A DNA stretch of 64,000 nt from JANNRR01 sp031401675 (GTDB taxonomy: Bacteria; Pseudomonadota; Alphaproteobacteria; Rhodobacterales; Rhodobacteraceae). The notes under the pieces are model-generated. The model worked only from the letters and a program-made list of their open reading frames with translations. It did not search any database and was not told the DNA's origin. The stretch is from NCBI GenBank assembly GCA_031401675.1, contig JANNRR010000084.1, forward strand, positions 49,294 to 113,293, given 5' to 3'. This document shows, piece after piece, positions 60,883 to 64,000 of the stretch (positions within the stretch are counted from its first letter, which is position 1; every line of letters begins with the position of its first letter). A program made the position numbers and the translations under genes.

Positions 60883-61722
60883 TCAGATCACGAGGTCCAG
60901 CGGAAGGTCAGCGATGTCGCGCAATCGTTGGCCTTCGATCATGGTCTCTACCAGTTCGAGAGTTTCGCGTTCCTGATCGCGGAGAACTTCGACAAGCTCG
61001 GGCAAGGCAAAATGATAAACGCAGTCGATGTCTCCCGTGCCAAGGGCGATGGCCGCAATTCGCGAAGGCGTGGGCTCTGCTGTAACCGCCGCAATGTGCG
61101 GTAACCGACCTTTGCGATTGCGGATAAGGTTCAAAGCCTCTGACCGCGTATTCTGCACTCGATCTGATCGTATTGTCAGTTTGCAACTTATGGATGCGTG
61201 CAAAGTCGCTCTCGCGCCGTTTGAAAGGCGCAAGGCAGTCCTTGTTGCTACAGTTTTATCCACCAGAAGGACGTCTTTATTGATGGTTTCATCTGACTCC
61301 GGATGCCGAACCACGACAATATCCGGTTTGATAAGGTAATCTGTGCCAAGAAGGGTCTTGAGTTCGCGGCTTGCATCCGCAAGCGCCCGAAGTTCCTCAA
61401 GATGAGCGTACTGATCGAAACTCGATATGGCCCGCCCCCTTTCCACAAGCAAGGCGCCGGGGCGAATGTGCTTCAAATGCGACAAGGCGCTTGCTATGAA
61501 ATCGCTGCATACACGCTCAAACGCTGCTCCAGCGGCCTGCCCGGACGGCTTCTTTGCGGCATGTTGAGGTGTACCGATTTTTGCGATTAAGGCTGCCGAA
61601 ATGTCCCGGCTTGCCCTATTGTCGATGTCGGCAATGCTTGAGACACCTCCTGTTTCGGTGATCGGGCCAGCCAGACATTCAGCGTGAAAGCGACGACGCG
61701 CGACTGCCAACCAAGCGTCCAT
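60883..61722 (-). CDS. Type II restriction endonuclease, NgoMIV family
   Basis: This protein of 279 residues matches the NgoMIV family in length and key segments: IKPDIVVVRHPESDE supplies the metal-binding Asp, HASISCKLTIRSDRVQNTRS the S-x-K active site (Ser-Cys-Lys in NgoMIV), and EALNLIRNRKGRLPHIAAVT plus GTGDIDCVYHFALPELVEVL are strongly conserved in the family. NgoMIV cuts GCCGGC. The ATG at 61722 overlaps the methyltransferase stop by four bases, so both are coupled. Lower GC than its neighbours suggests transfer. Confidence 0.87.
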   Translation of the reverse strand: MDAWLAVARRRFHAECLAGPITETGGVSSIADIDNRASRDISAALIAKIGTPQHAAKKPSGQAAGAAFERVCSDFIASALSHLKHIRPGALLVERGRAISSFDQYAHLEELRALADASRELKTLLGTDYLIKPDIVVVRHPESDETINKDVLLVDKTVATRTALRLSNGARATLHASISCKLTIRSDRVQNTRSEALNLIRNRKGRLPHIAAVTAEPTPSRIAAIALGTGDIDCVYHFALPELVEVLRDQERETLELVETMIEGQRLRDIADLPLDLVI

Positions 61723-62693
61723 CACGCGACCGCATAAATGCGGCGGACAGATATTGCTGCGCAAATGTTGCGCGCTACGGCCTCGGCAACGGGTGGAGGA
61801 AAGGCATTTCCAACCTGTCGGTAGGCCGCCGTTTTGCGACCGGCGAATTGCCAATCATCTGGAAACCCCTGCAATCGAGCGACCATTCTGACAGTCAGGC
61901 GGGGCGTGCCTTCAAAGCCATCCTCAGGCGGCAATTCAGCAATGCTTCCGCCGTTTACACCCAACGAGGCCCACGCTCGCCTTGCCCGCGTCGGCCCTAG
62001 ATCCGGCCCGCCATGTTTCTTGGAGCCGCCGACCACCGTGGGGGCAATTTCATCGGCTTTATCTCGCCAAAGATCGGCGCCGGACCACCCTCGCGATGCC
62101 ATGAGGTCATACAGGGCCTCGCCGACTGTTGGTGGCCTGACGCTTCGCGTCGTGGGCCAAACAAAGCTATCAGCGTAACGATCCTGAATCGCAACGATGA
62201 CAACGCGTGGACGCAACTGGGGCACACCAAAGTCCGATGCGTTGAAAAGGTGCCAATCGGCCAAGGAATAGCCGAGTTTTCTTAGCTGTTCCCGTAGCTT
62301 GTGCCGGTAGTCGATAAAAACGGAATCGAGGAACCCGCGGACGTTTTCTAGCATGACAGCCTTTGGCCGCACTTCATCAACCACACGCAGAGCTTCGGGG
62401 AACAGGTCCCTTTCGTCAGCGGAGCCAAGTTGCTTGCCCGCAACGGAAAAGGGTGGGCAGGGGACTCCTCCTGCCACCAAGTCAACGCCTTCGTAGGGAC
62501 GGGCATCGAAGCGCGTCAAGTCGGATTGAGGCCCATGGATCACATTCCAGGTTGGGCGGTTCAGCGACAAAGTTGCTCGGGACCAATCATCAATCTCTAC
62601 GAGGGCTTGGTGCGAGAAACCAGCGCGCTCCAAGCCAAGGGCTTGTCCACCTCCACCGGCACAGAGTTCAATGGAGGAAAAGGCTGACTGCAT
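61722..62693 (-). CDS. C5-cytosine DNA methyltransferase of the RM pair
   Basis: The 323-residue protein has the C5 motifs: I (FSSIELCAGGGGQALGLERA), IV (GGVPCPPFSVAG, with Cys as the nucleophile and PCP instead of the usual PCQ), VI (ENVRGF), VIII (QLRPRVVIVAIQ), and IX/X at the C-terminus (RMVARLQGFPDDWQF; QVGNAFPPPVAEAVA). It protects the genome from the adjacent NgoMIV-like enzyme, so GCCGGC is the expected target. It is transcribed first, which gives protection before cutting. Confidence 0.92.
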   Translation of the reverse strand: MQSAFSSIELCAGGGGQALGLERAGFSHQALVEIDDWSRATLSLNRPTWNVIHGPQSDLTRFDARPYEGVDLVAGGVPCPPFSVAGKQLGSADERDLFPEALRVVDEVRPKAVMLENVRGFLDSVFIDYRHKLREQLRKLGYSLADWHLFNASDFGVPQLRPRVVIVAIQDRYADSFVWPTTRSVRPPTVGEALYDLMASRGWSGADLWRDKADEIAPTVVGGSKKHGGPDLGPTRARRAWASLGVNGGSIAELPPEDGFEGTPRLTVRMVARLQGFPDDWQFAGRKTAAYRQVGNAFPPPVAEAVARNICAAISVRRIYAVA

Positions 62694-62722
62694 TTTGTAT
62701 TCCGCTTGATGCTCGTCACAAC

Positions 62723-62751
62723 CTATCGCGCGAAATGACGCAGCATGTCAA
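62723..62751 (-). promoter_or_regulatory. Candidate promoter of the RM operon
   Basis: On the minus strand TTGACA (62751-62746) is a perfect -35. After a 17-base spacer the -10 is CGATAG (62728-62723), which is weak. The start of transcription would be about 20-25 bases before the methyltransferase ATG. No operator or C-protein box is seen. Confidence 0.45.
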
Positions 62752-62821
62752 TTCACGAGGTCGCAAGAATCAGAGAACACAACTGCTGTAAAGATGGTGT
62801 TAACTGCAACAAAGATACCCC

Positions 62822-63655
62822 TCACCCCGGCTGAAACCACTCCTCCACCTTGTCGAACACGTCGTCGAGCAGGGCACCGCTGCGGGCTTCGGGGCCGGTG
62901 AAGTGGAGGGACCAGCCGCCTCGGCATTTCTCCCTTCGGATGGTCAGGCCCTGTTTCAGGTGGAGCATGCGGCGGGGGCGAGCTGCCTTGGCGGGGGTTT
63001 CCTCGGTTTCGGGGGTGAGGGCTTCGGTGAGGGTGGGGATCAGGCTGCGCCATTGGGTGGGGAGGGGGGCGCCCTCGGTCTCGCTCAGGATATGGTGGAT
63101 GAGGGGGGTGAGGTTGCCGCGCATGGCGGCGGCGAGGCGTTCGATTTGCTGATGGGTGAGGGATTCGGGGGTGGTGAAGGTGCCCTCGAACTCCTCGGCG
63201 ACCATGGCGAGGGTGCGCAGGCGGGTGCGTTTCTGGCGGGTGGCGGTGGGGTGGAGGGTGGCCACGGCCTCGTCCAGCGTGGGGAACAGGCCCTCGGCCA
63301 CGGCGCGGACCAGGGTGAGGCCGCGTTCCCAGGGGGAGAGGTCGGCGCGGATCTCGTTTTCCGCGATCATGGCGGCCATGGCGTCGGGGATATCGGTGGG
63401 GGTGCGGAGGAAGGCGGGAATCGTGGGGAGGCGCAGGCGCTGGTGGGCGGTGAGGCGGCGCAGGCCGGAGATCAGGCCGTAGCGGTGGGTTTCTGTGGGG
63501 GTGGAGAGTTGCCAGACCTCGATCGGTTGGCGCAGGCCGTCGCGGGCGATGGAGGCGGCGAGGTCGGCCAGCGCCGTGGGGTCGAGGGTGGTGCGGTCGC
63601 GCAGGAGGGCGTGGGCGTCGATCTGGTCGGTGGGCAGCTGGTGGATCCGGTGCAT
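62822..63655 (-). CDS. ParB N-terminal domain protein (RepB/Spo0J-like)
   Basis: The 277-residue protein has the ParB/Srx core: LPTDQIDAHALLRDRTTLDP, LAASIARDGLRQPIEVWQLS, YGLISGLRRLTAHQRLRL (the GxRRxxA-type box), IPAFLRTPT and MIAENEIRADLSPWERGLTL (ENxxRxDLSP). This is followed by a helical DNA-binding-like region. Such proteins act in plasmid/chromosome partition or as stand-alone regulators. No ParA gene is adjacent in the window. The plus strand is very G-rich over this gene, which gives unusual codon choice on the coding strand (CCC, ACC). Confidence 0.87.
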   Translation of the reverse strand: MHRIHQLPTDQIDAHALLRDRTTLDPTALADLAASIARDGLRQPIEVWQLSTPTETHRYGLISGLRRLTAHQRLRLPTIPAFLRTPTDIPDAMAAMIAENEIRADLSPWERGLTLVRAVAEGLFPTLDEAVATLHPTATRQKRTRLRTLAMVAEEFEGTFTTPESLTHQQIERLAAAMRGNLTPLIHHILSETEGAPLPTQWRSLIPTLTEALTPETEETPAKAARPRRMLHLKQGLTIRREKCRGGWSLHFTGPEARSGALLDDVFDKVEEWFQPG

Positions 63656-63790
63656 GGGGCGGGCCTTCGTGTGGGGTGGCGGCAGCAGACGCCGGGCCGG
63701 GTGAGCGGGCGGTGAACGGAGCGTGCGGTGGGGCGTTGCCGGAGGGGCGGCGGCGGGCTAGGTTCGGGGGGTGAGCAGGGGGGGTATGCG

Positions 63791-64000
63791 ATGCGGTGGA
63801 TCGGGGCGGTGCTGGGGCTGATGCTGCTGGCGGGGGCTGCGGTGGCGGAGGAGGGGTTCGTGACGGTGCCGACGCAGTTCATCGCGGCGCTGGGCGGGCC
63901 GGGGGAGAGCGCGGGAACGAATGCGGCGGAGTGGGGGCTGTGGGAGAAGGACCCGGGGCCGCGCGGGGTGTGGCTGTCGTTGTTCCCGGCGCTGCAGATG
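63791..64000 (+). CDS. Exported protein of unknown function (partial)
   Basis: From the ATG at 63791 the translation is MRWIGAVLGLMLLAGAAVAE followed by EGFVTVPTQFIAALGGPGES, a Sec signal peptide with likely cleavage after AVA. The frame is open to the window end (70 codons). I do not recognise the family. An alternative ATG at 63786 is in another frame and gives no signal peptide. Codons are dominated by GGG and GCG, as in the rest of this tract. Confidence 0.65.
   Translation, partial: MRWIGAVLGLMLLAGAAVAEEGFVTVPTQFIAALGGPGESAGTNAAEWGLWEKDPGPRGVWLSLFPALQM

Noticed and set aside
60883..62693. Depletion of GCCGGC sites in the window as support for the RM specificity
   Set aside because: GCCGGC is easily found (for example at 17806-17811), so there is no evident avoidance; with an active methyltransferase none is required.

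Overview
The window looks like a chromosomal (or large-replicon) segment of a high-GC alphaproteobacterium, most likely a Rhodobacteraceae relative. The evidence is the petABC arrangement, the overall protein style, the compact operons with 4-bp ATGA overlaps, and the THI-element-controlled thiBPQ locus. All functional calls come from reading motifs and gene order; no search was run.

Layout. (1) 1-6512, minus strand: part of an extracellular contractile injection system (eCIS, Afp/PVC/MAC type). It holds a PAAR tip (cut by the window edge), a VgrG-like spike, a LysM tube/baseplate protein, a DUF5908 protein, two tube proteins, a sheath, an unknown protein and a DUF4255 (Afp16-like) terminator. 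The baseplate, AAA ATPase, fibres and cargo would lie to the left. (2) 6838-18189: a catabolic regulon with a TetR regulator, GMC oxidoreductase, aldo/keto reductase, family I CoA-transferase, enoyl-CoA hydratase, Dabb protein, MOFRL glycerate kinase, MaoC hydratase, SDR, DUF993 aldolase-like protein and a sugar isomerase/epimerase. Two divergent promoter regions share a palindrome, GTAACC-N4-GGTTAC, that abuts the -10 boxes. (3) 18232-22938, minus strand: GST, methyltransferase, a small conserved protein, a PaiB-like flavoprotein, mtaB and dapF. (4) tRNA-Lys at 23044 followed by a decayed island (23160-24930) with pieces of three or four IS families and a truncated gene. (5) 24927-37372: a surface-glycan locus with a large TPR protein, three GT2 proteins (one with two GT2 domains), a Wzm/Wzt-type ABC exporter, a nucleotide-sugar epimerase and a polytopic GT-C-like protein. 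(6) 38069-51243: a second catabolic regulon, all on the plus strand. It holds a signal-less solute-binding-like protein, an IclR regulator, a fused GctA-GctB-type CoA-transferase, a ribose-type ABC importer, an SDR, a CaiB-type CoA-transferase, a crotonase, an aldose-epimerase-like protein and an SMP-30 lactonase. A perfect palindrome lies upstream. (7) 51310-52874: degenerate IS630 next to a degenerate IS110. (8) 53406-56219: petABC (cytochrome bc1). (9) 56268-59590, minus strand: thiBPQ with a TPP riboswitch. (10) aroC at 59686, then an NgoMIV-type restriction-modification pair (60883-62693), a ParB-domain protein and the start of an exported protein.

How the parts work together. Regions 2 and 6 each combine redox enzymes, CoA activation, hydratases and sugar-type enzymes under a dedicated regulator. 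This suggests import and CoA-dependent breakdown of polyol- or sugar-like compounds whose identity cannot be read from the sequence. The eCIS is the most unusual functional system. The most interesting unexplained signals are the shared operator of region 2, the apparent loss of the catalytic glutamate in the fused CoA-transferase, the unassigned eCIS gene at 5215-5958, and the restriction-modification module set inside a tract whose plus strand is full of G-runs whichever strand is coding.
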